Source of the DNA: Planctomycetota bacterium
GTDB taxonomy: Bacteria > Planctomycetota > Planctomycetia > Pirellulales > Pirellulaceae
Length of the DNA: 42,847 bases
Direction: 5' to 3'
NCBI GenBank assembly: GCA_026692845.1
Contig: JAPLNM010000031.1
Coordinates: 1 to 42,847, forward strand
Positions 8,222-20,600 of this stretch are shown piece after piece. Under the pieces are notes generated by a model. The model had not been told where the DNA came from. It saw nothing but the letters and a program-made list of their open reading frames with translations, and did no database searches. The position numbers were made by a program, and so were the translations under genes. Numbering within the stretch: position 1 is the first letter of the stretch; the number at the start of each line of letters is the position of its first letter.

Positions 8222-10249
8222 TTACTTCGACAGTTCCTTGGCCGTCGCATGCAGTCCGGCGGTATTGCCAAAACGCAGCGATCCGGGCAACAGGTTGGGA
8301 TCTTTGATCGACGAGGCTTTGCCGAAGTCGAATGTCGGAATCGCGTCAGAGACCTTGATGCTTTGGGGGCGTAAAACGGCAGCCGAATCCAGTAGGGTAC
8401 CAAGAGCGCCATCGGCTTGCCAAGTCACGTTCGAAAGTGTTTTGCCCGAAGGAGCATCGAGGATCGCAAGGAGCACGGCGAGTTTGCGCAGATACAAGCT
8501 TGGGTTGTACCCGTAGGTATAGCATGCTGCGGGTCTGGGATTTTTTACAAGCGACTGCTCCGTGGCTCCGAATTGGATTCCCCAAGCATCATCGACAGCC
8601 AGGATCGCTTCGTCCGACTTGGGGATTTGCGTGGATTGTAGGTCGCCGACGATTCGAATTTTTAGGCCGGGGTTCACGCTGTTGTTCAGAGGAGAGCCGG
8701 ATTTGAGAATTCCGACGTTGGTACCATCGGCGTTAACGACACGGACTGTGACGATGCCGTTTTCCGATCGAGCTTCGGTCACTGCAAGCGATTTCGCGAC
8801 GGTGTTGGCTGGCGATAGGATCGTTTTCCATCCGGTTTGCCGGATCTGTGGAGAAGCTGCGACCTGTGTCGCTACGTCGCTTGCCCAGCGTTCGAGCAAG
8901 TCGGCTTCGAATTCGATCCCGCCTTGGGGCTTCGGATGCTGATCGTCCCAGACGGTCATATCGGCAGCTTGGAGGACCTGGAAATCCTTTTCGAGGATCG
9001 GTTCGTCGAGGCCTAAGCCGAACAGACGGTTCATAAAACCGTACATTGGAACACGGGTTACGTGATTGTAGTTGTGGGGGAAATGGGTTGCATTGTGTAG
9101 GCTGACCGCATCGGGCACGCCGTAAAGACCGTAGAGTTTTTTGAGTTCTGGAAAACCGTCCTTGGCCATGTCCTTGGTCCAGTCGTTGGCTGCATTGACA
9201 CCCAAGGGGCGTGGGGCAGTCAGGGCTGCGATTTCAACGTTGCCCGTATTGACCCGTAGACCGACTGCATTTTCGCAGGTGCACCCACCTTGCATCGAGG
9301 TGCTGACCATGACGACCGGATAAGCACCCGCGAAGCGTGGGTCGATGGCCGAGGCGATAAACGTCTGGGTTCCTCCGCCACTGGCACCGGTAATCGAAAT
9401 CCGCTTGGCATCGACATCCGGACGTTGCAGGAGGAACTCCAGGGATTGGATGCTATTGATGGTTTGGATCCCCATGATGTTTTGAAGCATGCCTTCGGCT
9501 TTGGTGCTATAAAGCAACCATTTGCTCGCGGCGATGTCCGGGTTGGAGACTTTGTTTCCGAACCCGTGGACGCGTTCGGCGCTGATCTGTTGGCTGTCGG
9601 CATTCCCCATCATGTCGTAGTGGAACACGACGATCCCCATGCGAGCCATTTGCACGCAGCGCGCTTGGAGGGGGCTGTGGGCAGCGGATTCGAATCGTTC
9701 GGCACCGGTGATCAGCTCGCGTTTCATTTCCGCATCGGCGGTGTAATAGAACCGACCGTTGGCCCAATGCCCGTGCGGACACAAAACTGCGGGTCGTTTC
9801 TGGCCCTCGGTCAGTGGGGTTGTCGGAGTGTAGAGACTACCGGTAACGAAGAATCCTGGGAGGCTTTCGAAGTAGACTTTTTCGATCGCATAGCCGTCCA
9901 TTTCCTTGCGAGAATGCACGACGGGTTTGACCGGCGCGAGGGTCGGCATTGGGTACATCCCCAACGAGACGAGCAACTGCTGACGCAGATCCTTGGCGCG
10001 TGACTCCCAGGCCTCCTTGCTCTCGGGGACGGCGAACGGGAAATGCCCATCGAGATCCTTGATCGCGTATTTCGACTCGGGTGCTCGGATCGGATCGACT
10101 GGTTCGATGGCCGATGCGACGTTTCGATCGGCTGCCAAGTTTGAGAGGGCGGCTGTTGCAATTAGGGCACGGATCCAGATCGATCCGGAGCCGGATCGGG
10201 ATCGCGAGCCGGATCGGGAGCGGGAATTGCGGGAAGCTTGGAAATTCAT
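8222..10249 (-). CDS. Secreted alpha/beta hydrolase, acetylxylan-esterase-like
   Basis: A 675-residue secreted hydrolase of the AXE1/dienelactone-hydrolase type common in planctomycetes, likely a carbohydrate or polymer esterase. The nucleophile elbow G-A-S290-G-G-G follows a predicted beta strand (RISITGASGGGTQTF). The likely catalytic His is H389 or H392 in ATHFPHNYN. The N-terminus has an unusual Ser/Arg/Gly-repeat n-region (residues 6-26), then a hydrophobic core (IRALIATAALSNLAA) typical of a signal peptide. The start at ATG 10249 is chosen because AGGAG lies about 10 bases upstream; a longer open frame to 10441 has no such site. The C-terminal third (about 530-675) is a separate all-beta-looking region of unknown role. 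It is divergent from the HDAC-family gene, with 190 bp between. Confidence 0.85.
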   Translation of the reverse strand: MNFQASRNSRSRSGSRSRSGSGSIWIRALIATAALSNLAADRNVASAIEPVDPIRAPESKYAIKDLDGHFPFAVPESKEAWESRAKDLRQQLLVSLGMYPMPTLAPVKPVVHSRKEMDGYAIEKVYFESLPGFFVTGSLYTPTTPLTEGQKRPAVLCPHGHWANGRFYYTADAEMKRELITGAERFESAAHSPLQARCVQMARMGIVVFHYDMMGNADSQQISAERVHGFGNKVSNPDIAASKWLLYSTKAEGMLQNIMGIQTINSIQSLEFLLQRPDVDAKRISITGASGGGTQTFIASAIDPRFAGAYPVVMVSTSMQGGCTCENAVGLRVNTGNVEIAALTAPRPLGVNAANDWTKDMAKDGFPELKKLYGLYGVPDAVSLHNATHFPHNYNHVTRVPMYGFMNRLFGLGLDEPILEKDFQVLQAADMTVWDDQHPKPQGGIEFEADLLERWASDVATQVAASPQIRQTGWKTILSPANTVAKSLAVTEARSENGIVTVRVVNADGTNVGILKSGSPLNNSVNPGLKIRIVGDLQSTQIPKSDEAILAVDDAWGIQFGATEQSLVKNPRPAACYTYGYNPSLYLRKLAVLLAILDAPSGKTLSNVTWQADGALGTLLDSAAVLRPQSIKVSDAIPTFDFGKASSIKDPNLLPGSLRFGNTAGLHATAKELSK

Positions 10250-10439
10250 GACTGTGGGCTCCTGTGGAGGGAAATGCTCGAGGATGCAGAAGGGGTCCAA
10301 GGCAGCTATAATTGCACGGTGAAAAGACAAGGGTTCAACTAAAGTAAGATCAAGTATACCAACGAATCGGCAGCCTTGGTTACGGGATTTCGGTTCGTGA
10401 GACTCCGACAGCAAACGAGGACTAGCAAACGAGGCGTCC

Positions 10440-11366
10440 ATGTTATTGTACCACAGTGAAATCTTTGAAAAACACGATACTGGAAGTCATCCCGAGTGCA
10501 TCGCACGAATCGTCAATGTCCGCAGGATGCTCGAGAATCAAGGCTGGATCGAGCGTTGCGCGAAACCGAATTGGATGGCCGCGACGCTTGAGCAATGCAA
10601 GAAGAATCACACGGAGGCTTACCTCGAGCAACTCCATCGTTGGTGCGAACAGTCTGCCGGGCGTGTGGAGTCCGACACGGTCGTCTCGTCGGGCTCATGG
10701 GATGCAGCGACCTTGGCTGCCGGGGCCGCATGCGATGCTGTGCGTCGGGTATGCCGTGGCGAGGACACCCAAGCCTTTTGCGCGATTCGACCTCCCGGGC
10801 ATCATGCTTTGAAGGATGCTCCGATGGGGTTCTGCTTGCTCAACAGCATTTCGATCGCAGCGCAGCACGCTCGCTCTTTGGGGTGCGAAAAGGTCTTGAT
10901 CGTCGATTGGGACGTGCATCATGGCAACGGCACGCAAGCCTCTTTTTGGGAGGATCCGACGGTGGGATTTGTATCGATCCATCGGTTCCCATTTTATCCA
11001 GGTACTGGTCGTGTCGATGAAACCGGGGCTGGGCAAGGGCTAGGCACGACGGTCAATATTCCCGTACCAGCCGACACCGGCCCGAAGACCTTCCTCGAAC
11101 AGCTTGCAACCCAGACGGAGAAGTTCGCAAGGAAGTTCAAGCCCGATTTGATTTTGCTCAGCGCTGGGTTCGATGCCCATGAGAACGATCCGGTAGGCGG
11201 ATTGAGTTTGCAATCCGAGCATTACTTCGAAGCCGGAAAATGGATAGCCGCTTTAGCGAAGGAGCATTGCCAAGGGAGATTGGTGTCGCTTCTAGAAGGT
11301 GGCTACCACTTGAAGCACTTACCCGAGTCGGTCGACGCTCATCTCCAGGGCTTGGTCTCGGGGTGA
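10440..11366 (+). CDS. Histone deacetylase-family (acetylpolyamine/acetyl-lysine) amidohydrolase
   Basis: A 308-residue zinc-dependent deacetylase of the arginase/HDAC fold. The hallmarks are present: tandem His H121-H122 (RPPGHHA), metal ligands D158 and H160 in DWDVHHGNGT, the third ligand D245 in SAGFDAH, and the transition-state Tyr Y289 in LEGGYH. Bacterial members deacetylate polyamines, acetoin-pathway proteins or acetyl-lysine; the sequence alone does not tell which. Start ATG 10440 has a GAGG ribosome binding site 6-7 bases upstream. The stop codon lies inside a repeat element shared with 37185-37223 (see the 11359-11443 entry). Confidence 0.93.
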   Translation: MLLYHSEIFEKHDTGSHPECIARIVNVRRMLENQGWIERCAKPNWMAATLEQCKKNHTEAYLEQLHRWCEQSAGRVESDTVVSSGSWDAATLAAGAACDAVRRVCRGEDTQAFCAIRPPGHHALKDAPMGFCLLNSISIAAQHARSLGCEKVLIVDWDVHHGNGTQASFWEDPTVGFVSIHRFPFYPGTGRVDETGAGQGLGTTVNIPVPADTGPKTFLEQLATQTEKFARKFKPDLILLSAGFDAHENDPVGGLSLQSEHYFEAGKWIAALAKEHCQGRLVSLLEGGYHLKHLPESVDAHLQGLVSG

Positions 11367-11443
11367 ACGATTGGGACAATCGTTCTACCGTGTTTCCTCA
11401 ACTTCGCCTCGGGGCGAACGATTGAGACAATCGTTCTACCATA
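11359..11443. repeat. Palindromic repeat family B, two copies
   Basis: Two copies of a short palindrome (GAACGATTGRGACAATCGTTCTACC; R = G in copy one, A in copy two) occur at about 11363-11389 and 11417-11441. The arms ACGATTG and CAATCGT pair around two to three bases. The second copy, with its leader TTCGCCTCGGGG, recurs at 37185-37223, and an inverted relative lies at 37092-37119. The first copy contains the TGA stop of the preceding gene, so the repeat either inserted at the 3' end of the gene or now supplies its terminus. Confidence 0.82.
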
Positions 11444-11613
11444 GGTGCAGTCTCCGCGTTTGCGAAAATTTTTTTCGAACCAAATCCGGGCAAGATTTGC
11501 AATTCTTTTCTAGAATCAATAGCGGTGTTGATCGCTGGCCAGCGCACAAGGTGTTATTGCACCTGAGCAACACTTAGGACCCACTCACGTTGCTACCTAA
11601 GGAGGGATTGCTG
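11444..11613 (+). promoter_or_regulatory. 5' region of the giant gene, with ribosome binding site
   Basis: Gene-free region between the repeats and the giant gene. It contains an A/T-rich run (about 11462-11480) that could hold the promoter, but no convincing -35/-10 pair was found. A strong Shine-Dalgarno sequence TAAGGAGG lies at 11598-11605, 8 bases before ATG 11614. This decides the start over the in-frame TTG at 11590. Confidence 0.7.
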
Positions 11614-14600
11614 ATGCGTTCCATCGGTGCTGGCTGGACTCGTCGAATATTCGCTAAGACTAGTAATTCGCTACACAAGCGAAACCCAAAAAAAGACTCG
11701 AATCGCAAAAGAGCTTTGCTGCGGCGGATCCTCTTCGAAACCTTGGAAAACAGGCAACTGATGACCGCATCACCCTGGCTCCAACCTTTCCCTGAGCTAC
11801 CCGACGCTGGAGCCAATGCGCCAGTCAGCTTCCCCTGGATCGGTACCGGCGGGAACTTTTTTGGTCCCCGCGAAAAAGTTTGGATCGACAGCTTCGGTCC
11901 TACCGTTGAAGGAGGCGACCCAGGCTACATCCGAATCGCTAGGTCCAATACCCTACCCTCTTTGGAAGTCACCTTCAATATCCTTGCAGACTCGACAGCT
12001 CAAAAGAATGTCGACTACCTCGACCCGAATCCCATCGTCGTGTTCGAACCCGGACAAACCTATGTCGACGTGCCTATCGTCGCGATCGATGACGCGATTC
12101 CCGAAGCGACCGAGTCGGTCCGGTTTGTGCTTTGGGATACTTCCCGAGTTGGTACCTGGACCCCTTCGGATATCACCAGCTTAGTGATCTCCGACAATGA
12201 TCAAGGGTCGCGCATGACGACCCTTGAACTGCTCCCACCTGTCGATGGCCAAGAAGGCCTCCGCGATGGAAAAATCCGGGCACGTCGCTCCGGCTCAACC
12301 CAAGAGCCTCTCCAGGCCCCCTTCAAGGCGTTCTTCGGAAATGGGCTCATCGACGATCGGGATGTCCGGTTGAGTCCCAAACAATGGAATGCAAAATCTA
12401 GCACGGGTTTTTTTTACTTCCCGGCCGGGGAATCGTTAGCCTCAGTGGGCGTCTTGGTCCTCGACGATACCGAAGCTGAAAACACCGAGTGGATGGATAT
12501 TCAGTTGCTACCAAGTCCCAACGGCGAGTACCTTTTGGGAGGAAAACCTCAACAAACTCTCCGTATCTTTGACAACGATTCGGGTTCTGGAAAAAGACCG
12601 ACCGATGCGCCTGGAATCACCCAGATCACCCTTTCCAATGACACCGGGTCCTCCCCAAGCGATCGTGTCACCTGGGACGAACGCCTCGAAATATCGATCG
12701 ATGGCAAACTTCTCGGTGGACGCCTGCAAACCGAATTCGACTGGACCGGTGATTTCATTCCAGACACCAGCATTTCGGTCCATCAATCCCCTTCGACGTT
12801 CGGACTCGACCCTCGGAAATCGGATCCGAGACTTGCCGATCAACACGGCTTGCGCATCGTTCGATACCGTTCGAATTGGTACACCAAAGACGATGTCTTG
12901 ATCCAGCAATCCCCCTGGGAAGATTTCGCCTACCAGGTCGTCGAGAATCCGGACTCAGGTCCCTTGCGATTGAGCGATTTACGGCTCAAGGTCGATACGG
13001 GAAACTCCACCGACCGCATATCGAGCAATCCAACCGTGTGCGTCTCGATCCTAGGCCAGTACCCTCACACCGAGTCAGAACTCTCGTCGATACGGATCGA
13101 ATGGGATCAGACCAATGACGGCCGTGCGGACCATTCGGCCCTGCTGCCGACGGAGCAGCGCAGTGTTGACTTTGACCCTCGCACTGTGGATCCTGCATTT
13201 GCTCGGTTTCCAGGACCTCGGACTTTGCGTGTCCGGCTTCTGGACGATACGACGCAGGAACCGCTAGGCTCCTGGGAAACTCTCGAATTTACGATTCCCA
13301 ACACTCCGCCCACACCCTGGATCGTTTCGGAGATCACCCACAGGCCGCCGGGGCTACTGCAAGGCCGCGTGATCGATCCGAGCTTACAGGCCATGAACCC
13401 CAACTCCGGTGGTCTGGATCTGTCAGCTTCCCAATGGCTAGCTTCCCAATTACCAAACTCCAATTTATCAAACTCCTATTTATCGGTGCAGATCGCCAAG
13501 GAACTCGAAGATCAAGCGATTGCAACCGTTCCGGTCGAACAAGATTTCTCTTTCGAAGTAGCGATTGCGAATCTAACACCAGGAACCCACACCCTGCGGT
13601 TGCGTGCTCAGCAGTGGTCGAGCGAGTTGAGCATGTTTTTGACTGGGAACTGGACCGAGTACCGCCTTGAGGTCTCCCCTGCCGAACCTCCATCGATCCC
13701 TACTGCTCGGCTTCGCAACGACACCGGCACATCGAACCTCGATCGATCGACGAGTGATCCGACGATCCTCATCGACGTGGTATCCAACGCATCAGGATCT
13801 GGGTTGATGTTTCTGGACATCGATACAAACTCCGATTCGCAGGTCGACCATGTCATCCCCGTCCATCGCGAAGCGGAATCCAACTCCAGCCTGATTGTGT
13901 ACCGCGACGAGACCCTTTCGGCCGGCCCTCAGCACTACCGTTTTCGCTCAAGGAATGTCGATCCGCTCTCGGATTGGGAAGCGACTGGGGAATGGACCGA
14001 TTTCCATTGGACTTATGCTCCGGCCAAGTCTCCCTCGCTGTCCATCGCGCTGCTACGCGACGACGGCGCATCGAGCACCGACAGGATCACCTCGATCAGT
14101 ACCCTCGTCGGACAGTTCATCCCAAGTGACGATGTGGCCGATGCGGAGTCCTCGCTGGTCCAGATCGATTGGGACTCCGATGGCCGCGTCGATGACTCGG
14201 TCCGTCCTCAGCCCGATGGTAGTTTTACGATCCGACCTTCGCGGAACCCGATTGGTCCTCGGCGTGTTTCGGCCCGGATCGAGTGGACCGACCCTTTTCG
14301 AGAAACGATCCATTGGAGTCCCTGGACAACCTTCGACTACCAACTGACCAACCCATCGGATTCGGCACCGAGCATCGACGCACTGCGCCTTCTTTTCGAC
14401 ACCGGTATCAACCCGACGGATCGCGTCAGCAGCAGCTCGACGATCACTGGGACGGTCCTCAAAGAACTTAGCGCCGGCGATCTAATCGAGGTCGATCGCA
14501 ATGGCGATGGACTGACGGATGAGCAAGTTTCCCTCGACCCATCGGGGCGATTTTATTACTCCCCGATGGGGCTGTCTTTCGGTGCGCATGTGCTTGCCTT

Positions 14601-17600
14601 TCGTACCCGTGGACTCCAAGCAGTCCCGAACGGTTTTTCGAGGAGTCCATGGCAGTTGTTCGACTTGACCTATGTCGCCTCGACCCTAGAACCCGTAGTG
14701 ATCGATTCGATCGGGCTTGTCAATGATTCGGGAATTGCAAACGATCTTAGGAGCGAGCAAGGGGTCATCGCGGGCCGCGTGTCGAGCCCATCGGGCATCG
14801 CAGGTTCCGTCGTTTTGGTCGATCGTGACCAGGACCGCCAAGCCGACCAGACCATCGCTGTGGATTCAGAAGGTCGTTTTCTCTTTGACCCCAAGCTCCA
14901 GTCGACCGGCCAGTTTACGTTTTCGTTCAAGCCCATGCGTCTGTACGACACGGCGGTTGACGAATCACCTACGAGCCGATGGAGGGACTTCACATGGGTG
15001 ATCGAGGATCAGCCCGATGTATCTCCTGAACTTTACGGATTGGCATATGTCCCAAGCGACAGCTTGAAGGGGGCCCAGATCGTCGGAAAAGTACGTTCTC
15101 AGAGCTCCGTCGAGACGATTCGAGTCGATATCGACTCCGATGGAGACGGACATGTAGACCGCACTGTGGCGTCGACTGCCTACGGAGATTTTTCGATAGG
15201 ACTCGACGACGTATCGCCAGGAACCTATGCCTATCGCCTGCGCGCTGTTGCGACCGGAAGCCTGATTGAATCGCTTCAGGTCGGCTCATGGCAGACACTT
15301 GCCTTCGAATTGTCGGGCCCGCCGACGACCCAAGCGCGAATCGAGGAACTTAAACTCCGAGTCGACGATGGATTTGACGACTCGGACCGAATCACAAGCG
15401 ACCCGAGTCTTGTGGGTCGGGTCAGTCGCAGTTCGGCCTATGGGATGCTCGTCCTAGAGTTCGATACCGATGGAGACGCAATCGTTGATGATCGCTCGAT
15501 CGCCGCCGAGGATCTCCTCTTTCATTACACCCCAACTCAGATTGCACCTGGAGCTTTCCACATTCGCGCCCGGACGATGGAGTTAATGCCCACAGGAAAT
15601 GTATTGCGTAGCGAATGGTCGGAATTGCGAGGAACCTTGGTGTCCAAAACAAGCGGTGCACTGAGAATCGAATCGATAGAATTGCTCGGCGATTTCGGGC
15701 AAACTCCTGATGACCTTCGTTCGAGTCACCCGATGATCATAGGCTTTGTGGGCAATGCGTCCCAAGGAGCCAATCAGTGGGTTTTGGACATCGATCTGGA
15801 TCGCGACGGATCGAGCGATCAAAGCGAATTGTTTTGGGGAAACCATTTCAGTGTCACGCCTCGGATTGCTCAGCATGGGATGGTGGATCTGGGACTGCGG
15901 ATCCGGTCCAAGGACTCGAGCGAAGCGAGCCCTTGGTACTCCTTGGGCTTCCTTTATCATCCAGAGCCGCGCAGCCGAGAAGCCGACGCTTGGGTGTCGA
16001 CCTACCGAACGATCGCAACGGCGATGAACCAAGGGGCATCACAGCATATCCAGGGATTAGGACAGGCGATTACGAAACTGGCTCAGGACAGGCAGACGGC
16101 GAGCACCGAGCGAGAGGTTCGCAATCAAGTATCGATCAGCCATCGGCTCTTGGCGATTCGGGAATCGGCTAGTGGCTATTGGAGTCAGATCGCCGAGGCA
16201 CAGGTTCAATTAAGTAAGAGCCAACGCGAGGCGCTTGACGCTCTGCAAGAGCGATTGGAATCGACCGGCTCGCCCGAGGTGATGTTGCCCCTACCCGAGG
16301 AGCTAGCGATTCTATGGCCCTCGGATCCGCTTCCCGTGCTGCCCTACCTGGATAGCGAGTGGTTCGCGGCTGAGGAAACGCTCCCTCGGCCTCCGGTCCT
16401 TGCGCCCCTGGATCGCAACGAGCCGAGCATTGCGAGCTTTGCTCGGAGTACCACGCTTTCGGAGGCACTTAATCGTGATGACTTAAGCGACATCGGAGTC
16501 GACTTGAACGATCACCAAGCCTATCAGTCCGACTTGCAGACCCGTCGCTCGAAGCTGATTACCGACTACCGCTCGCTCCAATCGCAATCCAACGCAAGAA
16601 TCGTTCAGGCGCAGGAGATTTATGACTTGGTAATGAGCGATGCGGAATCCGCGTACCGACGGGCGATGCAAGAAAACGGCAAGGCCATGGATGGTTTTTT
16701 CGCCGAGGATTACTCTGCGATTTTTCAGCAGTTCGCGCAGGACACCCAAGCGTCCCAGGAGTTTTTTCAAGCGAGGCGCAAGGCCACGGAGGATCGCTAC
16801 CGGGCCGAAATGAAACTGGTCAGCGAATCGCACGCAGAGCAGATGCGGACGGCTGCGAGGAATCGTGATGCGAGTTTTGAAGCAGCGATCCGCGAACTCG
16901 CTTCTGTACTCAACAGGGTGCCACCCCCTGAATGGCCGATCGTCAAGGCCGCTATTGTCAGGCACGCTCAGTTGCGTTTCGATGCGGAGCATTTGTACGA
17001 CAAAACGGTCCTGAGCATCCGAATCGAAGAGCAAAGCGCTTCGTACAAAATCCAGCGGGAACAGTTCGCGGAAAACGCTCAAGCTCAGCGGGAGTATGCG
17101 ATTGAGGCATCAGAGATCCAGCGCGTTCGCGATGCAGCACTTGCCGAGCAAAAATTCCAGTTCGCTCTTCGTCGAGCCAATGCGGCAGAACGCCTAGACC
17201 GAGCCACGGAATTGGCTGGCTACAACCTCAAAGTCGCCCGCGATCGAGCTTGGGCTGAACTCGAACAAGCGAGGAACTTGGTCGAACGCGATCGGCGAAT
17301 AGGGTTCGATGGACTCATGCGACGATTCGATCTTGCGCACGCGTCGGCACTGGTCGCGACCCTAACGCAGATCGATCAACTCCTTGCGACACCGGACTCC
17401 AACGCGCACTTGAAAAAAGCGAAAGCTCGACAGGAGTTGCTCGACGCCTGGGATCCTAAGCTAGAGCAAAGTAGCATCGCCCAAGCCGACGTTTGGAAAC
17501 AGTTTGCTTCTGCGAAAACTACAGCGGAGTTGAATCGCCGAATTGAGAACTTAGCCGATGAGCATGCACGCACGAATGAGCGGCTCGATGCTACTTGGGC

Positions 17601-20600
17601 GTTCAGAAAAGAGCATGCCGCCCTTGTACAATCCCACGCCAAGAGCTTGGCCCAAATCAGGCATGACACGCGATCCGGACTGATCGAGGCCGAACACTTG
17701 CAATCGCTCGATACAGGGCTGATGGGGATCTCTTATCTGGAAGGGGAGTCATCCATCGCGAGCGATTTCAGGCAGCGCTCGCTCAATGCCATGGTTTACA
17801 CGCCACCTGAGCCCATGGATTGGCTTGGGGGTTGGGGATGGATCAACGATGATTTCTTGATTGCGGCAAGCGGGAGTGTCACCATTCCTGCTCCGACGGC
17901 ATTTCAATTGACGCACGACCAATCCGTGGCGACCGCCGAGTTGGTCTACCGAAGCGAATCGAGTCGCATCGGGATCGATCATCGGTACTTTCAGCAACGC
18001 GATACGATCGAGGCGAAGTCCTTGCAGGAGGTCGAGTCCCTCAGGGTCGGGAGTTTGGGAGCTGAAGTGGAACTGCAGCGTCGTTTTCATTTGGCGAGTG
18101 CTCGGGCCGATCGCAAGCAAGCCGTCGGCCAAGTCGATCGAAAAGCCGACTGGGACTCGGCGGTAGCAATCGCAGAAAAGGACTACCGCATCGCTGGTAA
18201 TGACTTGGTTCTGAGGATCGAACAGCAGCTGGCAATTGGCCGATCCGCGTATATGCGTTCCATGCATGGGATCCACTTGGAACGATCCATCGAGGAATGG
18301 GATACTTATTTGTCGGGTGTTCAGAAGTGGCGAGATTCCGATCCGACCGAGTGGACCGACTACATCCTTGCCGACGCGACCGCAGCTAGGCGGCTGGGAG
18401 TCCAACGGGCGCAGTTGACCAGGGGATTGGCCGATTCGCTTGCCGAGCAGAAAGATCGGGATGATTTTATAACCGCTCGCATCGATCGATTGGCAGACTC
18501 TGAAAACGCGACGAGCGATTTCGAATACCGTCGGTCCAAGCTCGTCGCAGAGCGAGAGCTAGGCCGATCGATCGCAGACGCAAAGTTCGTTTTTGCGGAG
18601 AAAACCGCTGGGGTGTTGCAATCGCAGGACTCAGGATGGAACTTCGCAGTCCCGACGCATTCAACCCCGACACAGCTAGAGTTGCGTCTAAGTGCGTCTA
18701 GGGTGACCGAGCAAGCCGCCCGGCTTGATGCTCAGTCACAGCTTCATGCGAGCACTCGGCGGGCCGAGGCCCAACGGACCCGTTCGCGTGGAATCTATCA
18801 AATCCAATTGGAACTAGTCTCCAGCGGTTTCGATTGGGCCAAGTATCAGCGGGGCCTTGAGTTGCTCGATCGACTTTTCCACGAGAGCCTACAACACATC
18901 CAGGCTGAGTTGGACCTGTCACAGAGTCAATCGAATCTGGAACTTCGCGAGAAAAGAGCGGAGATAGTGCGGCAGGCTCAAACAGAGCTCGCGAGTATTC
19001 AAGTCACCGAAGCCAGGTGGGCTTGGAAGGAGGATATTCCTCGGCTCGCTGCGCATCGGTCCTCGCAACGCGACATGGCCCAAGCCATCCAAGCGGCAGA
19101 GGAACATTTCGCCCAGCAGATGGCCTCGTTGCAAACCTCACGGTCCGAATCGACGTCGCGAACCGATTTCCGACGAGGGGTCGATGCCCGCGTTGTCCAA
19201 TACGGCGCGATCGAAAATGAAAACAACCTCAGAGCCCATCAGGAATCCTCGGCAGCCGATGCTCTCGAAGCGTATGGATCGCAGGTGCTTGATTCAAAGA
19301 ACGCTTACCAAAAGCGGAGCCTTGATCGGCAGTCACTCGAGTTGGAAAAGGTCTACCGTCGGCTCGATCCGCATACCAAGCAGCTCTTAAACCTCCAGGT
19401 TTCGGGTCTGTTGCTGCGCCAAGCGTCCATCCGCGAAGCGAATGCGTGGAAGTATCAAAACGCATCGGTTCTACGCCGAAGCGACGCATCCGATCGATCG
19501 GCAACCCAACGAGAGACCGAACGCAAAATCAGGAACGCTCAGGAGCAATTCGAGTACCAAAGCGCGGACCTTCAACGAGCTCAAGCCGTTGAGAAGGTCC
19601 GTCTGCAGGGTGTTTGGAAAGTGGCTAGTCAGCAGGCGACCAATGCGGTCCGGAGGACCGAAACGATCCTCGAGTCGGTCTACGATCAGCAGACCCAAGA
19701 GACGCTCGATGGGATGAATCAGAATCTCCTTGAACAGCAAAAAGTCCAAGCGGAGCAAATCGGAGAGGCATGGAAATCTTACTACTTGGCGATGCACCCT
19801 GAGTCGGGACCGATTCATGTTTCACTTCGAAGAGAGTACGACGGATGGTTCGGATTGCGAGTCAGGCCGAACTTGGCTATGGCAACTCTATGGCGATCGC
19901 AGACCATGGCTCTCAATGGGCTTGCGGATCTTCGCAATCATCACGCTGCGTTTGATTTGCGAGAAAAGCTCGAGACCTTGAGCTTTGTCCAGCAATCGAA
20001 TCGTACCGAGTTGCAGGTCGAGTTTGCACTTGGGATTTCCGACCCGAAAGTCCAACGGATCGAAGCGTTAGGCCGAGCCCAGCGCGAGCTTCTTCAAGCG
20101 TCCAGCAACGCCGATCGTCAGCAAGCTCAGCTACAGCATGAATCCGCGATGGATTTGCAAAACCAACTCGCCGAGTTGCAAGCTAGCTGGACTGTGCGAA
20201 GAGATCAGATGGAAATGGAATTGGTTCAATCGGTTCAGAGCCGTACAGGGCTGACGGCTGAGCGAGCTGAAGCGATCGAACGGAAGTTTCTCGAGGATTC
20301 CCAGAGAGCCTCGCTCAGGTACGAGCGGGATTGGGCTTTAGCGCAATCCGAATACCATAGGGTTCTTAGCCGCAAGCGAAGCGATTTACTCGAGCAATCT
20401 GCGCACGATGATTTGCGATCGAAGGCTTTGGCGGCCCATGCCGAAGGCTATGCGCAGTGGATGGAGGAAGTCTCTTCCGACTATGTCGCGTCTGTGGAGG
20501 CAGGATTCAACGCTCGGTCGATCGATCAGCTCGCAAATCGAGCGATCGAGCACAATCGAGCGACCGCAGAACGCGTCGCCAACGAGGGTTTGGCAAGGCA

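Noticed and set aside
10250-10441. N-terminal extension of the AXE1-like hydrolase to 10441
   Set aside because: The extension would overlap the divergent HDAC-family start and precede the signal peptide. AGGAG before ATG 10249 marks the real start.
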